Counted from the first letter of the stretch, positions 25,299-34,637 are shown. The stretch: DNA of 51,257 bases from Sphingomonas sp. CCH21-G11 (GCF_001555965.1 NZ_LSHX01000046.1:1-51257); one strand, 5' to 3'. The notes: generated by a model from the letters alone, not told the origin. Translations and numbers: made by a program.

Positions 25299-25823
25299 TC
25301 AACCCCCGTTGACGCGGCGAGCCAGCCCGTCGAACTGCCCGCCCAGCACCTGGTCGACCGGCCCGGCGATCCCCGCCAGGCCATCCGCCATATAGCCCCC
25401 GACGACATAGCGCACCGTCAGCTCGGTGCCGTTCCCGCCCGGCGTCAACGTCACGGTCATCGTGCCCGTCACCGCCCCCTCCTGAAGCGGACCCAGGCTC
25501 CCCCGCATCCGCAGCACGCGCCCGGGCTCGAAATAGACGACGCGCATATGTTCGACCGCGCCGCCACCCGCCAGCTTCTCGCACCAGCATCCGCCGGCGC
25601 GCAGATCGAGCGACAGGTTGGCGGCGTCGCCCGAATAGGTATGGCTGGCGTTCCACCAGCGTTGCGGCGCGACGAGCACCGACCACACACGGTCCGGGGT
25701 CGCGGCGATCGTGACGCGATGTTCGCTGACGAACCCCGAAGCGTCGCGCCGCACCAGCTCGCCCGTCGCCGGCGGTGCTCCCAACATCACGGCTCCCGCC
25801 GCCGCCAGCTGAACGATCCGCAT
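25299..25823 (-). CDS. SRPBCC-family protein, exported or membrane-anchored
   Basis: A 174-aa protein of the START/SRPBCC ligand-binding fold: EHRVTIAATPDRVWSVLVAPQRWW is the typical first strand and helix, and TMTVTLTPGGNGTELTVRYVVGGY the later strands. The N terminus (MRIVQLAAAGAVMLGAPPATG) looks like a signal peptide. The ATG at 25823 was chosen because it starts this signal. It lies between adk and rpsM, a place where most genomes have no such gene. Binding of a hydrophobic ligand is a family property; the ligand is unknown. Confidence 0.75.
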   Translation of the reverse strand: MRIVQLAAAGAVMLGAPPATGELVRRDASGFVSEHRVTIAATPDRVWSVLVAPQRWWNASHTYSGDAANLSLDLRAGGCWCEKLAGGGAVEHMRVVYFEPGRVLRMRGSLGPLQEGAVTGTMTVTLTPGGNGTELTVRYVVGGYMADGLAGIAGPVDQVLGGQFDGLARRVNGG

Positions 25824-25910
25824 GGTCTTCCCCCTTTCGCGGGGGACGCTGGCGCAGGCCCGCGCGGCTGACAAGGCCCCCGCGCGGCCTGAACCGCGCC
25901 GGCGGGCGCC

Positions 25911-26558
25911 TCAGCGGTCCAGGATCGCCTCGATCGCATCGGTCACGTCGCCGATCTCCGCCATGCCGTCGACGCGCGAGACCAGGCCGCGCGCCTCGTA
26001 GATCGGCAGGATCGGCGCGGTCTTGGCGCGATATTCGGCCATGCGGGTGCGGACCGTTTCGGCATTGTCGTCGGCGCGCCGCTTGAACTCGGTCCCGCCG
26101 CACACATCGCACACCCCGGGGGTCGCGGGCAGCTTGTGCCGGTCATGATAGCCCGTGCCGCAGGTCGCACAGGTGAAGCGGCCGGTGATGCGATCGACCA
26201 GCGCATCCTCGTCGACCTCCAGCTCGATCACATGATCGAGCGTGCGGTCGCGCGCGGCGAGCAGGCCGTCGAGCGCCTCGGCCTGCGCCGCGGTGCGCGG
26301 GTAGCCGTCGAAGATGACGCCCTGGTCCGGGTTCAATTCGTCCAGCCGCTCACCGATGATGCCCGACACGATGTCGTCGGAGACGAGCGCCCCGGCCTCC
26401 ATCACCGCCTTCGCCTTAAGCCCGACCGGCGTACCCGCCTTGACCGCGGCGCGCAGCATGTCGCCTGTCGAAAGCTGGACCATCCCGCGGTCATCGACCA
26501 GGCGACCCGCCTGGGTGCCCTTGCCTGCGCCCGGAGGCCCCAACAAAATGATGTTCAA
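25911..26558 (-). CDS. adk: Adenylate kinase
   Basis: A 215-aa enzyme that interconverts ATP, AMP and ADP. The P-loop GPPGAGKGTQ is at residues 7-16. It has the long LID domain with four cysteines (CATC and CDVC), which probably bind zinc. The start codon is TTG at 26558, because an in-frame stop lies two codons upstream and no ATG is available. It follows secY by 33 nt in the spc operon, the classical arrangement. Confidence 0.96.
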   Translation of the reverse strand: MNIILLGPPGAGKGTQAGRLVDDRGMVQLSTGDMLRAAVKAGTPVGLKAKAVMEAGALVSDDIVSGIIGERLDELNPDQGVIFDGYPRTAAQAEALDGLLAARDRTLDHVIELEVDEDALVDRITGRFTCATCGTGYHDRHKLPATPGVCDVCGGTEFKRRADDNAETVRTRMAEYRAKTAPILPIYEARGLVSRVDGMAEIGDVTDAIEAILDR

Positions 26559-26591
26559 GGCTTATCCGTCCCCCGTTTCGATCCGCTGCGT

Positions 26592-27959
26592 TCAGCGTGC
26601 ACGACCACTCTTCAGCTTCGACTTCTTGATCAGGTCGCCATACTGGTGCGCCAGCAGGTGCGACTGGATCTGCGTCACCGTGTCCATGGTTACGTTGACG
26701 ACGATCAGAAGGCTAGTGCCTCCGAGGTAGAAGGGGATGCCCAGCGCCGACACGAGATATTCGGGCAGCAGGCAGATGATGGTTAGGTACGCCGCGCCGA
26801 GCACGGTGATGCGCGTCAGCACGTAATCGAAATAGGCCTCGGTGTTCTTGCCGGGGCGGATGCCGGGAATGAAGCCGCCATAGCGCTTCAGATTGTCGGC
26901 CGTCTCCTCCGGGTTGAACACGACCGCGGTGTAGAAGAACGAGAAGAAGATAATGCCTGCGCCATAAAGCGCCATGTACACCGGCGACCCATGGGTCAGA
27001 TACTGGTTGAGCGTGATCAGGAAATCACCCCAGGCGCTGTCGCCGCTGGTCTGGCCCTGCCCCGCGAACTGGCTGATCGTCAGCGGCATCAGCAGCAGCG
27101 ACGACGCAAAGATCGGCGGGATGACGCCGGCGGTGTTGATCTTGAGCGGCAAATGGCTGCGCTCCGCCTGCATCCCGCGCTGGGTCTGGCGCTTGGGATA
27201 CTGGATCAGGATGCGGCGCTGCGCGCGCTCCATGAAGCAGATGAACAGAACGAGGCCGATCACAGCCAGGCCGATCGCCGCAATCGTCGCGGGATTGACC
27301 GACCCCGACCGGCCGCCCTCGAACAGCTGGACCAGCGTCGTCGGCAGATGCGCGACGATGCCCGCCATGATGATCAGCGAGATGCCGTTGCCGATGCCGC
27401 GGCTGGTGATCTGTTCGCCCAGCCACATCAGGAACATCGTGCCGCCGATCAGCGAAATGACGGCCGCGATGCGGAACATGATGCCGGGTTCGATGACCGC
27501 GGCGACACCCTGGCTCGCGCCGAAGGCTTCCAGGCCGACCGCGATGAAATAGCCCTGGACCGCGGTGAGGCCGACGGTGCCATAGCGGGTATATTGGTTG
27601 AGCTTCTTGCGCCCGCTCTCACCTTCCTTCTTGATCGCGGCCAGCGTCGGCGACAGCGAGGTCGCGAGCTGCACCACGATCGAGGCGGTGATATAGGGCA
27701 TGACGCCGAGCGCGATGACGCTCATCCGCTCCAGCGCGCCGCCCGAGAAATTGTTGAAGAAGTCGAGCACGCCGCCCTGCGTCTGCTGAGCCAGCAGGTT
27801 CAACGCGGTCGGGTCGATGCCGGGCAGCGGCACATAGCTCAGCATCCGGAACACGATCAGCGCACCGATGGTGAACCACAGGCGCTTCTTGAGCTCGGTC
27901 GCCTTGGAAAAGTTCGCGAGGCTGATGCTGGAGGCAAATTGGTCGGCTGCTGACGCCAT
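26592..27959 (-). CDS. secY: Protein translocase subunit SecY
   Basis: A 455-aa, ten-helix channel protein of the Sec translocon. The FRMLSYVPLPGIDP start region, GIMPYI-like ALGVMPYITASIV and the GFIPGIRPGKNT cytoplasmic loop are diagnostic. The open frame extends 20 codons upstream, but MASAADQFASSISLANFSKATELKKR is the usual beginning. It precedes adk in the spc operon and is separated from rplO by a 261-nt gap with a palindrome doublet. Confidence 0.97.
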   Translation of the reverse strand: MASAADQFASSISLANFSKATELKKRLWFTIGALIVFRMLSYVPLPGIDPTALNLLAQQTQGGVLDFFNNFSGGALERMSVIALGVMPYITASIVVQLATSLSPTLAAIKKEGESGRKKLNQYTRYGTVGLTAVQGYFIAVGLEAFGASQGVAAVIEPGIMFRIAAVISLIGGTMFLMWLGEQITSRGIGNGISLIIMAGIVAHLPTTLVQLFEGGRSGSVNPATIAAIGLAVIGLVLFICFMERAQRRILIQYPKRQTQRGMQAERSHLPLKINTAGVIPPIFASSLLLMPLTISQFAGQGQTSGDSAWGDFLITLNQYLTHGSPVYMALYGAGIIFFSFFYTAVVFNPEETADNLKRYGGFIPGIRPGKNTEAYFDYVLTRITVLGAAYLTIICLLPEYLVSALGIPFYLGGTSLLIVVNVTMDTVTQIQSHLLAHQYGDLIKKSKLKSGRAR

Positions 27960-28098
27960 GTCGGTGATCGTCCCGGAAACAGAAAGCGGCGGTGCGCGTT
28001 GTGCGCTCCCGCCGCTCATATAGGGGTGTCGGGCGGGTTGTCTAAGGGGGAAAGCGATCCCTTCCCCAAGAAGCGCTCGTCAAGGGCCCGGTCGAACC

Positions 28099-28201
28099 GT
28101 CACCCCGGATCTCCCGACAAGCTCGGGAGCGCCTTGATCCGGGTCTCGCTGCCTGATCCGTCGCCGGAACCAGCGGGACCCCGGCGCGAGGCCGGGGTGA
28201 C
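28099..28201. repeat. Palindrome doublet between rplO and secY (GTCACCCCGG family)
   Basis: Two inverted copies of the GTCrCCCCGG...CCGGGGtCCCGCT family: the plus-oriented copy begins at 28099 and the minus-oriented copy spans 28172-28201. The outer ten bases (28099-28108 and 28192-28201) are exact complements. The first copy is interrupted by another hairpin (CTCCCGA/TCGGGAG, 28111-28129). The same family flanks the GIY-YIG gene at 38802-39092 and lies between rplE and rpsN. Confidence 0.8.
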
Positions 28202-28220
28202 GATCAAACCGTCAGGCCGT

Positions 28221-28766
28221 TCAGCCCTTCTTCTTCGCGTCCTTTGCGGCGATGCGTTCGGCGCGGGCCTTGCCCTTCTTCGCCGCGGCCTTTTCCGCGG
28301 CGGGGACGACGGCAATCACCTCGACCGAACCGCCGGCCTTCTCGACCGCCTCGACCGCGGCCTTCGACGCGCCGGCGACCAGGAACTTGAGCTTCGCGGT
28401 CAGCGTGCCCTTGGCGAGCAGGCGGACACCGTCCTTGCCGCCGCGCGCCAGATTGGCGGCCTTCAGCGCGGCGTGATCGATCGTGCCGTCGGTGCCAAGC
28501 TTGCCGGCATCGACCGCCTTCTGGATCGCGCCCAGGTTCACCTCGGCATAATCCTTGGCGAAGACATTGTTGAAGCCGCGCTTCGGGATCCGCATGTGGA
28601 GCGGCATCTGACCGCCCTCGAACCCGTTGATCGAGACGCCTTCGCGGCTCTTCTGGCCCTTCTGGCCACGCCCGGCGGTCTTGCCCTTGCCGGAACCGAT
28701 GCCACGGCCGACCCGCATCTTGCGGTGACGGGCGCCTTCATTGTCGCGGATGTCGTTCAGTTTCAT
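28221..28766 (-). CDS. rplO: 50S ribosomal protein L15
   Basis: A 181-aa large-subunit protein. [38 protein letters not shown] glycine and basic N-terminal half and the [20 protein letters not shown] core identify L15. The C-terminal tail ([23 protein letters not shown]) is longer and more Ala/Lys-rich than in enteric bacteria. The start at 28766 excludes a long spurious upstream extension that runs through a repeat. Confidence 0.97.
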   Translation of the reverse strand: MKLNDIRDNEGARHRKMRVGRGIGSGKGKTAGRGQKGQKSREGVSINGFEGGQMPLHMRIPKRGFNNVFAKDYAEVNLGAIQKAVDAGKLGTDGTIDHAALKAANLARGGKDGVRLLAKGTLTAKLKFLVAGASKAAVEAVEKAGGSVEVIAVVPAAEKAAAKKGKARAERIAAKDAKKKG

Positions 28767-28809
28767 GTCGTGCACTCGCTTTCGCTTTTGTCGCGCTAAA
28801 ATCAAATCT

Positions 28810-28919
28810 CCCTCTCCCGCATGCGGGAGAGGGTCGGGGTGAGGGCCTGAAGGAACAAGCGTCGCGCACGCTGCGCACTTCGCTCCCTCTCCCAACCCTC
28901 TCCCGCAAGCGGGAGAGGG
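28810..28919. repeat. CCCTCTCCC palindrome doublet between rpmD and rplO
   Basis: Two hairpins, 28810-28833 (CCCTCTCCCGC ATGCGGGAGAGGG) and 28896-28919 (CCCTCTCCCGC AAG and complement), flank 62 nt. The adjoining bases GTCGGGGTGAG (28833 onward) and the CTCCCTCTCCCAA before the second hairpin extend the inverted pairing. This is a dispersed repeat family. A related doublet lies between rplN and rpsQ. Confidence 0.8.
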
Positions 28920-28930
28920 CTTTGGGGGAC

Positions 28931-29107
28931 TTATCCCTCGACCGTCACCATGTGCTGCACCTTGCGGATCATGCCGCGCACTTCCGGGCTGTCTTCCAGC
29001 TCGACGGTGCGGTGCATCTTGTTCAGGCCCAGGCCTATCAGCGTCGCGCGCTGGTCCTTGGTGCGGCGGATCGGCGACCCGGTCTGGGTGATCTTCACCT
29101 TTGCCAT
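28931..29107 (-). CDS. rpmD: 50S ribosomal protein L30
   Basis: A 58-aa protein from the ATG at 29107: [24 protein letters not shown] and the C-terminal IRKVQHMV are diagnostic. A GTG three codons upstream (29116) would overlap the rpsE stop by 4 nt and give 61 aa; this alternative start would be translationally coupled and cannot be ruled out. Confidence 0.95.
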   Translation of the reverse strand: MAKVKITQTGSPIRRTKDQRATLIGLGLNKMHRTVELEDSPEVRGMIRKVQHMVTVEG

Positions 29108-29112
29108 GTTGC

Positions 29113-29829
29113 TCACTCCGTCACCGCCGCGGCTTCGGCCTCGGCCACGCCCTTGTCGGCGCCGCCGCGACCGAGCAGGTCGGCGATCTTTTTGCCACGA
29201 CGCTGCGCGACGCTCTTGGGCGAGGTCTGCTCGCCCAGCGCCTCGAAGGTCGCCCGGATCATGTTGTACGGGTTCGACGTGCCGACCGACTTGGTGACCA
29301 CATCGGCCACGCCCAGCGATTCGAACACGGCGCGCATCGGACCGCCGGCAATGATGCCGGTACCCTGGGGCGCGGAGCGGACATAGACGCGGCCCGCACC
29401 GAAATGCCCGGCACCGTCATGGTGCAGCGTCCGGCCCTCGCGCAGCGGCACGCGGACCATCTTCTTCTTGGCCGCTGCGGTCGCCTTGGAGATGGCTTCC
29501 GGCACTTCGCGCGCCTTGCCATGGCCGAAGCCGACCCGGCCCTTGCCGTCACCGACGACGACGAGCGCCGCAAAGCCGAAGCGCTTGCCGCCCTTCACCG
29601 TCTTGCTGACGCGGTTGATGTGGACGAGCTTTTCGATCAGCTCCTCGCCACCTTCCTCGCCACCGCGCGCGCCGCGCTCGTCACGACGGCCACGGCCACC
29701 GCGATCATTGCCCCGGCCACCGCCGCGGTCGTTGCCGCCCCGGCCGCGACCCCGGCCGCGGCCCTGGTTCTGGCCGGCGTCCTGCGCTTCGACGACGGGC
29801 GCGTCGGTCGTGTTGATTTCGTCCGCCAT
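29113..29829 (-). CDS. rpsE: 30S ribosomal protein S5 with RGG-rich N-terminal extension
   Basis: A 238-aa protein, about 70 residues longer than the E. coli form. The S5 core starts near residue 60 ([24 protein letters not shown]) and includes [13 protein letters not shown] and the [13 protein letters not shown] segment. Residues 23-58 are an Arg/Gly repeat region ([15 protein letters not shown]...[15 protein letters not shown] style). A short Ala/Glu tail ends the protein. S5 works in decoding fidelity at the mRNA entry side, where an RGG arm could touch RNA. Confidence 0.97.
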   Translation of the reverse strand: MADEINTTDAPVVEAQDAGQNQGRGRGRGRGGNDRGGGRGNDRGGRGRRDERGARGGEEGGEELIEKLVHINRVSKTVKGGKRFGFAALVVVGDGKGRVGFGHGKAREVPEAISKATAAAKKKMVRVPLREGRTLHHDGAGHFGAGRVYVRSAPQGTGIIAGGPMRAVFESLGVADVVTKSVGTSNPYNMIRATFEALGEQTSPKSVAQRRGKKIADLLGRGGADKGVAEAEAAAVTE

Positions 29830-29831
29830 GC

Positions 29832-30191
29832 TTAGAACTCCAATCCGCCTTCGCGCGCGGCATCCGCCAGCGCCTTGACGCGACCATGATACAGGAAGCC
29901 GCCGCGGTCGAAGACGACCTGGGTCACGCCGGCCTGCTTCGCCGCTTCCGCGACGCGCTTGCCGACTTCCTTGGCAGCTTCGATGTTGGCGCTGGCCTGG
30001 CCGCGCAGATCCTTGTCGAGCGTCGACGCCGCCGCGACCGTGCGGCCGGCGGCATCATCGATCACCTGGGCATAGATGTGCTTGCCCGAACGATGCACCG
30101 AAAGGCGGGGACGGCCGGCGCCACGCGCACGCAGCGCGGTGCGGTTGCGGCGCCGCCGCTTTTCGAAGAGCGACATACCCTTGGTCGACAT
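29832..30191 (-). CDS. rplR: 50S ribosomal protein L18
   Basis: A 119-aa 5S rRNA-binding protein. [33 protein letters not shown] basic start and the C-terminal [26 protein letters not shown] are diagnostic. The ATG at 30191 shares a base with the rplF stop (TGATG); a GTG one codon earlier is also possible. It is separated from rpsE by only 2 nt. Confidence 0.96.
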   Translation of the reverse strand: MSTKGMSLFEKRRRRNRTALRARGAGRPRLSVHRSGKHIYAQVIDDAAGRTVAAASTLDKDLRGQASANIEAAKEVGKRVAEAAKQAGVTQVVFDRGGFLYHGRVKALADAAREGGLEF

Positions 30192-30724
30192 CACTTCTTC
30201 TTCCCTTCCTTGCGGAAGATATACTCGCCCGCATAACGAATGCCCTTGCCCTTATAGGGTTCGGGACGGCGCCATTCGCGGATTTCCGCCGCGAGCTGGC
30301 CGACCTTCTGCTTGTCGATGCCGCTGATCTCGATCGTCGTCTGATCCGGGGTCTTGACCTCCAGATCGGCCGGAACCTCGATGTCGACGTCGTGGCTGTA
30401 GCCGAGCTGAAGCTTGAGCTTCTTGCCCTGCATCGCCGCGCGATAGCCGACGCCGGTCATTTCCAGGCGCTTGGTGAAGCCCTCGGTCACGCCGGTGACC
30501 AGGTTCTGCACCAGCGTGCGCTGCATACCCCAGAAGGCGCGGGCGCGCTTGGTGTCGTTGGCCGGCTGCACCGAAATGCCGCCGTCGACGACTTCATAGC
30601 TGATGTCGTCGGCCAGCTTGAGCGTCAGCGCGCCCTTCGGGCCCTTCACGTTCAGCTCGTCGCCCGCGATGTTGGCGGTCACGCCCGCCGGTACCGAAAC
30701 CGGCTTCTTTCCGATGCGGCTCAT
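30191..30724 (-). CDS. rplF: 50S ribosomal protein L6
   Basis: A 177-aa protein near the factor-binding site. [15 protein letters not shown] and the C-terminal [18 protein letters not shown] are diagnostic. It overlaps rpsH by one base (TGATG at the junction), as does the following rplR start, so translation of the three is likely coupled. Confidence 0.97.
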   Translation of the reverse strand: MSRIGKKPVSVPAGVTANIAGDELNVKGPKGALTLKLADDISYEVVDGGISVQPANDTKRARAFWGMQRTLVQNLVTGVTEGFTKRLEMTGVGYRAAMQGKKLKLQLGYSHDVDIEVPADLEVKTPDQTTIEISGIDKQKVGQLAAEIREWRRPEPYKGKGIRYAGEYIFRKEGKKK

Positions 30725-31119
30725 CAGAACACCTCCGCCAGCACTTCGCCGCCGACATTCTGCTCGCGCGCTTCCGCGTCGGACAGAACGCCCTTGGGCG
30801 TCGAAACGATGGTGATGCCCAGGCCATTGCGCACGCGGGGCAGGTCCTGCGAACCCGAATAGACGCGGCGACCGGGCTTGGACACGCGCGCGACATGCTT
30901 GATCGCGGGCTGGCCCTCGAAATATTTCAGCTCGATGCGAATGCCCGCGGCGGGGCCCATCTGCTCTTCGCTGTAGCCGCGGATATAGCCTTCGCGCTGC
31001 AGCACATCGAGCACGCGGGCGCGCAGCTTCGACGCGGGCGTCAGCACGCTGTCCTTGCGGGCGCGCTGGCCGTTGCGGATGCGGGTGAGCATATCACCCA
31101 GGGGATCGGTCAATGCCAT
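30724..31119 (-). CDS. rpsH: 30S ribosomal protein S8
   Basis: A 131-aa protein that binds the central domain of 16S rRNA and, in E. coli, represses the spc operon. [20 protein letters not shown] and the [26 protein letters not shown] end are diagnostic. The start at 31119 is supported by family alignment; upstream open frame is spurious. It follows rpsN by 11 nt. Confidence 0.97.
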   Translation of the reverse strand: MALTDPLGDMLTRIRNGQRARKDSVLTPASKLRARVLDVLQREGYIRGYSEEQMGPAAGIRIELKYFEGQPAIKHVARVSKPGRRVYSGSQDLPRVRNGLGITIVSTPKGVLSDAEAREQNVGGEVLAEVF

Positions 31120-31130
31120 GTGCGTGATCC

Positions 31131-31436
31131 TTACCAGCTCGACTTGGTGACGCCGGGGATCAGGCCCTTGTTGGCCAGATCGCGCAGCATGACGCGGGCG
31201 AGACGGAACTTGCGGTAATAGGCGCGCGGACGGCCGGTCACTTCGCAACGGTTGCGGACCCGGGTCGGGTTCCCGTTGCGCGGGATTTCAGCCATCTTGA
31301 GGCGCGCGATCAGACGCTCGGTCTCATCGAGCGACTCGTCGTTCGCGATTGCCTTCAGCTTCGCATATTTGCCGGCATACTTCTTGACCAGCAGCTTGCG
31401 ACGCTCGTTCTTGTTGATCGAACTCAGTTTCGCCAT
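31131..31436 (-). CDS. rpsN: 30S ribosomal protein S14
   Basis: A 101-aa protein of the long, zinc-free type: [16 protein letters not shown] at the start and [26 protein letters not shown] at the end; only one Cys of the zinc site remains. The upstream frame runs through a repeat and is not coding. It follows rplE after a 120-nt gap that contains a perfect 27-bp inverted repeat. Confidence 0.97.
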   Translation of the reverse strand: MAKLSSINKNERRKLLVKKYAGKYAKLKAIANDESLDETERLIARLKMAEIPRNGNPTRVRNRCEVTGRPRAYYRKFRLARVMLRDLANKGLIPGVTKSSW

Positions 31437-31462
31437 CGGACTTAAGCTCTCTTCTTCCAATC

Positions 31463-31546
31463 CGTCGCCCCGGCGGAGGCCGGGGCCGCTCACTTCAGTG
31501 CGCGCTCCCGCTGGACGGGGCGGCCCCGGCCTCCGCCGGGGCGACG
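31463..31546. repeat. 27-bp perfect inverted repeat between rplE and rpsN
   Basis: The arms 31463-31489 and 31520-31546 are exact reverse complements (27 of 27) with a 30-nt loop. Each arm begins CGTCGCCCCGGCGGAGGC, so it belongs to the same CGTCGCCCCGG family as the repeats at 38752, 39105 and 28172. Each arm is also itself partly palindromic. In the spc transcript it would form a long hairpin between rplE and rpsN. Confidence 0.9.
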
Positions 31547-31556
31547 CGCAGATGGA

Positions 31557-32138
31557 TTACGCCGCCTGCTTTTCCTCGCCGGTCATCCCGATGAACGGGA
31601 AACCGAACAGGCGCAGCAGCTCGCGCGCCTCGTCATCGGTCTTGGCGGTGGTCGTGACGATGATGTCCAGACCACGCACCTTGTCGATGCGGTCGTAATT
31701 GATTTCCGGGAACACCAGCTGTTCCTTCAGGCCCATGGCATAGTTGCCACGGCCGTCGAACGACTTGGGGTTCAGACCACGAAAGTCGCGGATGCGCGGC
31801 ATTGCGATCGTCACCAGGCGGTCGAGAAACTCGTACATCCGCTCGCGACGCAGCGTCACCTTGCAACCGATCGGCATGCCCTCGCGCAGCTTGAACTGTG
31901 CGATCGACTTCTTCGCCTTGGTCACGACCGGCTTCTGGCCGGCGATCAGCTCCATTTCGGACGCGGCCTGTTCGACCTTCTTCTTGTCCTGGGTCGCTTC
32001 ACCGACCCCCATGTTGAGGACGATCTTCTCGATCCTCGGCACTTCCATCGCGTTCTTGTAGCCGAACTTCTCCGTCATCGCCTTGGCGATGCGGTCGTCG
32101 TACAGCTTCTTCATGCGGGGCGTGTAGCGATCAGCCAT
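31557..32138 (-). CDS. rplE: 50S ribosomal protein L5
   Basis: A 193-aa 5S rRNA-binding protein of the central protuberance. [40 protein letters not shown] and the [18 protein letters not shown] end are diagnostic. Its start overlaps the rplX stop by 8 nt. The C terminus has a short extra tail (TGEEKQAA). Confidence 0.97.
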   Translation of the reverse strand: MADRYTPRMKKLYDDRIAKAMTEKFGYKNAMEVPRIEKIVLNMGVGEATQDKKKVEQAASEMELIAGQKPVVTKAKKSIAQFKLREGMPIGCKVTLRRERMYEFLDRLVTIAMPRIRDFRGLNPKSFDGRGNYAMGLKEQLVFPEINYDRIDKVRGLDIIVTTTAKTDDEARELLRLFGFPFIGMTGEEKQAA

Positions 32139-32448
32139 TGATGACCTCCCCGGTCTTCACGGCAACGCGGACCTTCTTGCCGTCGCGAGTTTCAAAACGG
32201 ACGCGGGTCGCCTTGCCGTCCTTGGTCACATGCGCGACCTTGGAAACGTGGAGCGGGGCTTCCGAACGCTCCAGGCCGCCCTGCGGGTTGGCCTGGGTGG
32301 GCTTCTTGTGGCGCACCGCGATGTTGACGCCCGACACGACGACCTTCTCGTCACGCGGCATCGACTTCACGACTTCGCCGGTCTTGCCCTTGTCCTTGCC
32401 GGACAGGACGACGACCTGGTCGCCCTTCTTGATCTTGGCGGCAGCCAT
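32131..32448 (-). CDS. rplX: 50S ribosomal protein L24
   Basis: A 105-aa assembly-initiator protein with the KOW motif ([19 protein letters not shown]). The ATG at 32448 shares a base with the rplN stop (TGATG); the long upstream frame is the shadow of rplN. Confidence 0.97.
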   Translation of the reverse strand: MAAAKIKKGDQVVVLSGKDKGKTGEVVKSMPRDEKVVVSGVNIAVRHKKPTQANPQGGLERSEAPLHVSKVAHVTKDGKATRVRFETRDGKKVRVAVKTGEVING

Positions 32449-32816
32449 CACAGCACCTCCGGCGCAAGGCTGATGATCTTCATATAGCCACGGCCGCGCA
32501 GCTCGCGGACCACCGGGCCAAAGATACGGGTGCCGATCGGCTCCTCGTTCTTGTTGACCAGCACCGCGGCATTGCCGTCGAAGCGGATGACCGAGCCATC
32601 GGCGCGGCGAATGTCCTTGGCGGTGCGCACGATCACCGCACGGTGCACGTCGCCCTTCTTCACACGACCACGCGGAGCAGCTTCCTTGATGCTGACGACG
32701 ATGATGTCGCCCACACCGGCCGTGCGACGCTTCGAGCCGCCCAGCACCTTGATGCACTGCACCCGCTTCGCGCCGCTGTTGTCAGCGACGTCGAGATTGG
32801 ACTGCATCTGGATCAT
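32448..32816 (-). CDS. rplN: 50S ribosomal protein L14
   Basis: A 122-aa protein at the subunit interface. [19 protein letters not shown] and [20 protein letters not shown] are diagnostic, and the length is standard. It opens the spc gene group after a 168-nt gap from rpsQ that is filled mainly by a palindrome doublet. Confidence 0.97.
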   Translation of the reverse strand: MIQMQSNLDVADNSGAKRVQCIKVLGGSKRRTAGVGDIIVVSIKEAAPRGRVKKGDVHRAVIVRTAKDIRRADGSVIRFDGNAAVLVNKNEEPIGTRIFGPVVRELRGRGYMKIISLAPEVL

Positions 32817-32877
32817 CGATCCGGTTCCTTCTCACTATGCCCGTGGATACCGACCCACGGGCGCCTTGCTTCTAAAG

Positions 32878-32977
32878 CCCTCTCCCCTTGGGGATAGGGT
32901 TGGGAGAGAGCGTGTCCTATCGAGCGCGTCGCCCGGAAACAGCCCCTCTCCCCAACCCTCTCCCCAAGGGGAGAGGG
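32878..32977. repeat. CCCTCTCCCC palindrome doublet between rpsQ and rplN
   Basis: A perfect hairpin at 32956-32977 (CCCTCTCCCC AA? core, CCCTCTCCCCA and complement) and a related, slightly damaged copy at 32878-32900. The two units are inverted with respect to each other over about 31 nt with a few mismatches. They belong to the same family as 28810-28919. They occupy the S10/spc boundary. Confidence 0.78.
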
Positions 32978-32984
32978 AGATTGC

Positions 32985-33266
32985 TTACGCTTCGGCCGCG
33001 GCCGCTGCGGTTTCGGCCGGCGTCGCGCGGGTGTTGACCCGACCGATCACCTTCCAGGTCTTGAGCTTCGAGATCGGCGCGGTCTCTTCGATGCGCACGG
33101 TCTCGCCCTCGCGATATTCGTTGCCCTCGTCATGGGCATGATACTTCTTCGACCGACGGATGATCTTGCCATAGAGCGGGTGCTTCACCTTGCGCTCCAC
33201 CAGCACCACGATCGTCTTGTCGCCCTTGTCGGAAACCACGTTCCCGGTCAGCACGCGCTTCGGCAT
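32985..33266 (-). CDS. rpsQ: 30S ribosomal protein S17
   Basis: A 93-aa early-assembly protein with the OB fold: [16 protein letters not shown] and [19 protein letters not shown] are diagnostic. The C terminus ends in an Ala-rich tail ([13 protein letters not shown]) absent from short forms. It follows rpmC by 12 nt at the end of the S10 group. Confidence 0.97.
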   Translation of the reverse strand: MPKRVLTGNVVSDKGDKTIVVLVERKVKHPLYGKIIRRSKKYHAHDEGNEYREGETVRIEETAPISKLKTWKVIGRVNTRATPAETAAAAAEA

Positions 33267-33278
33267 GGTTTCGTCCTC

Positions 33279-33482
33279 TTACTTGGCAGCCGAGCGCGAG
33301 CGCTCGTTCTGCAGCGTCTTGATGCGGGCGATGTCGCGACGGACCTCGCGGACCCGGCTCGCCTTTTCCAGCTGGCTGGTCGCCGCCTGGAAACGCAGGT
33401 TGAACTGCTCGCGCTTCAGCTGGCCGAGTTCGTCGGTCAGCTGATCGTCGGTCTTCGCCCGGAAATCGGATACCTTGGTCAT
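33279..33482 (-). CDS. rpmC: 50S ribosomal protein L29
   Basis: A 67-aa two-helix protein beside the peptide exit tunnel, where trigger factor and SRP dock in part. [26 protein letters not shown] is the family signature. It lies 3 nt after rplP. Confidence 0.96.
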   Translation of the reverse strand: MTKVSDFRAKTDDQLTDELGQLKREQFNLRFQAATSQLEKASRVREVRRDIARIKTLQNERSRSAAK

Positions 33483-33485
33483 TGC

Positions 33486-33917
33486 TTAACCCTCCAGGTG
33501 CGACGTGTCGCCGAGGCGCGCGACGACCTTGGTCTTGATCGGCAGCTTCATCGCCGCGCGCTCGAACGCTTCGGCGGCGAGCGGGCCGGCCACGCCGTCC
33601 AGTTCGAACAGGATGCGGCCCGGCTTCACCCGCGCCACCCAGAATTCGGGCGAACCCTTGCCCGAGCCCATGCGGACTTCGGCGGGCTTCGACGAGACCG
33701 GCACGTCGGGGAAGATGCGGATCCACAAACGCCCCTGGCGCTTGATGTGACGCGTGATCGCGCGGCGCGCCGCTTCGATCTGGCGGGCGGTGATCCGCTC
33801 CGGCTCCATCGCCTTCAGGCCATAGGAGCCGAAGTTCAGGCTGGTGCCGCCCTTGGCATCGCCATGGATACGGCCCTTGAACGCCTTGCGGAACTTGGTG
33901 CGCTTCGGTTGCAGCAT
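33486..33917 (-). CDS. rplP: 50S ribosomal protein L16
   Basis: A 143-aa protein near the A-site t[40 protein letters not shown] and the PIKTKVV end are diagnostic, and the length is standard. It is separated from rpsC by 21 nt. Confidence 0.97.
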   Translation of the reverse strand: MLQPKRTKFRKAFKGRIHGDAKGGTSLNFGSYGLKAMEPERITARQIEAARRAITRHIKRQGRLWIRIFPDVPVSSKPAEVRMGSGKGSPEFWVARVKPGRILFELDGVAGPLAAEAFERAAMKLPIKTKVVARLGDTSHLEG

Positions 33918-33938
33918 GTTACTTGTCCCTGGTCCCTA

Positions 33939-34634
33939 TCAGCGCGCCGGACGGACGCCGGAGGTCTGTGCTTCCATCATCAGCCGGTCCTGCGCCATCG
34001 GATCGTGGCCCAGGATCTCGCCCTTGAAGATCCACACCTTGACGCCGCACACGCCATAGGCGGTGTGGGCCTGCGCCTCGGCATAATCGACGTTCGCGCG
34101 CAGCGTGTGCAGCGGCACGCGGCCCTCGCGATACCATTCGGTCCGCGCGATTTCCGCGCCGCCCAGACGGCCGCCACAGGTGATCCGGATGCCTTCCGCA
34201 CCCAGACGCAGTGCCGACTGCACCGCGCGCTTCATCGCGCGGCGGAACGCGATGCGGCGCTCCAGCTGGTCGGCGACGCCCTGGGCGACGAGCTTTGCGT
34301 CGATCTCGGGCTTGCGGATCTCGACGATATTCAGGCTGACGTCGGACGAGGTCATCGAGGCGAGCTTCTTGCGCAGCTTCTCGATGTCGGCGCCCTTCTT
34401 GCCGATGATGACGCCGGGACGCGCCGCAAAGATCGACACGCGGCACAGCTTGGCCGGACGCTCGATCACCACCTTCGAAATCGCGGCCTGGGGCAGCGTC
34501 TCGAGGATGTACTTGCGGATCTTCAGGTCCTCCATGAGGAGACGGCCATAGTCATGGCCCTCCGCGAACCAGCGGCTGTCCCAGGTACGGTTGATCTGGA
34601 GACGCAGACCGATCGGATTGCTCTTCTGACCCAT
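33939..34634 (-). CDS. rpsC: 30S ribosomal protein S3
   Basis: A 231-aa head protein forming part of the mRNA entry channel. [23 protein letters not shown], the KH motif [17 protein letters not shown] and [16 protein letters not shown] are diagnostic. It follows rplV by 3 nt. Confidence 0.97.
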   Translation of the reverse strand: MGQKSNPIGLRLQINRTWDSRWFAEGHDYGRLLMEDLKIRKYILETLPQAAISKVVIERPAKLCRVSIFAARPGVIIGKKGADIEKLRKKLASMTSSDVSLNIVEIRKPEIDAKLVAQGVADQLERRIAFRRAMKRAVQSALRLGAEGIRITCGGRLGGAEIARTEWYREGRVPLHTLRANVDYAEAQAHTAYGVCGVKVWIFKGEILGHDPMAQDRLMMEAQTSGVRPAR

Positions 34635-34637
34635 GAC

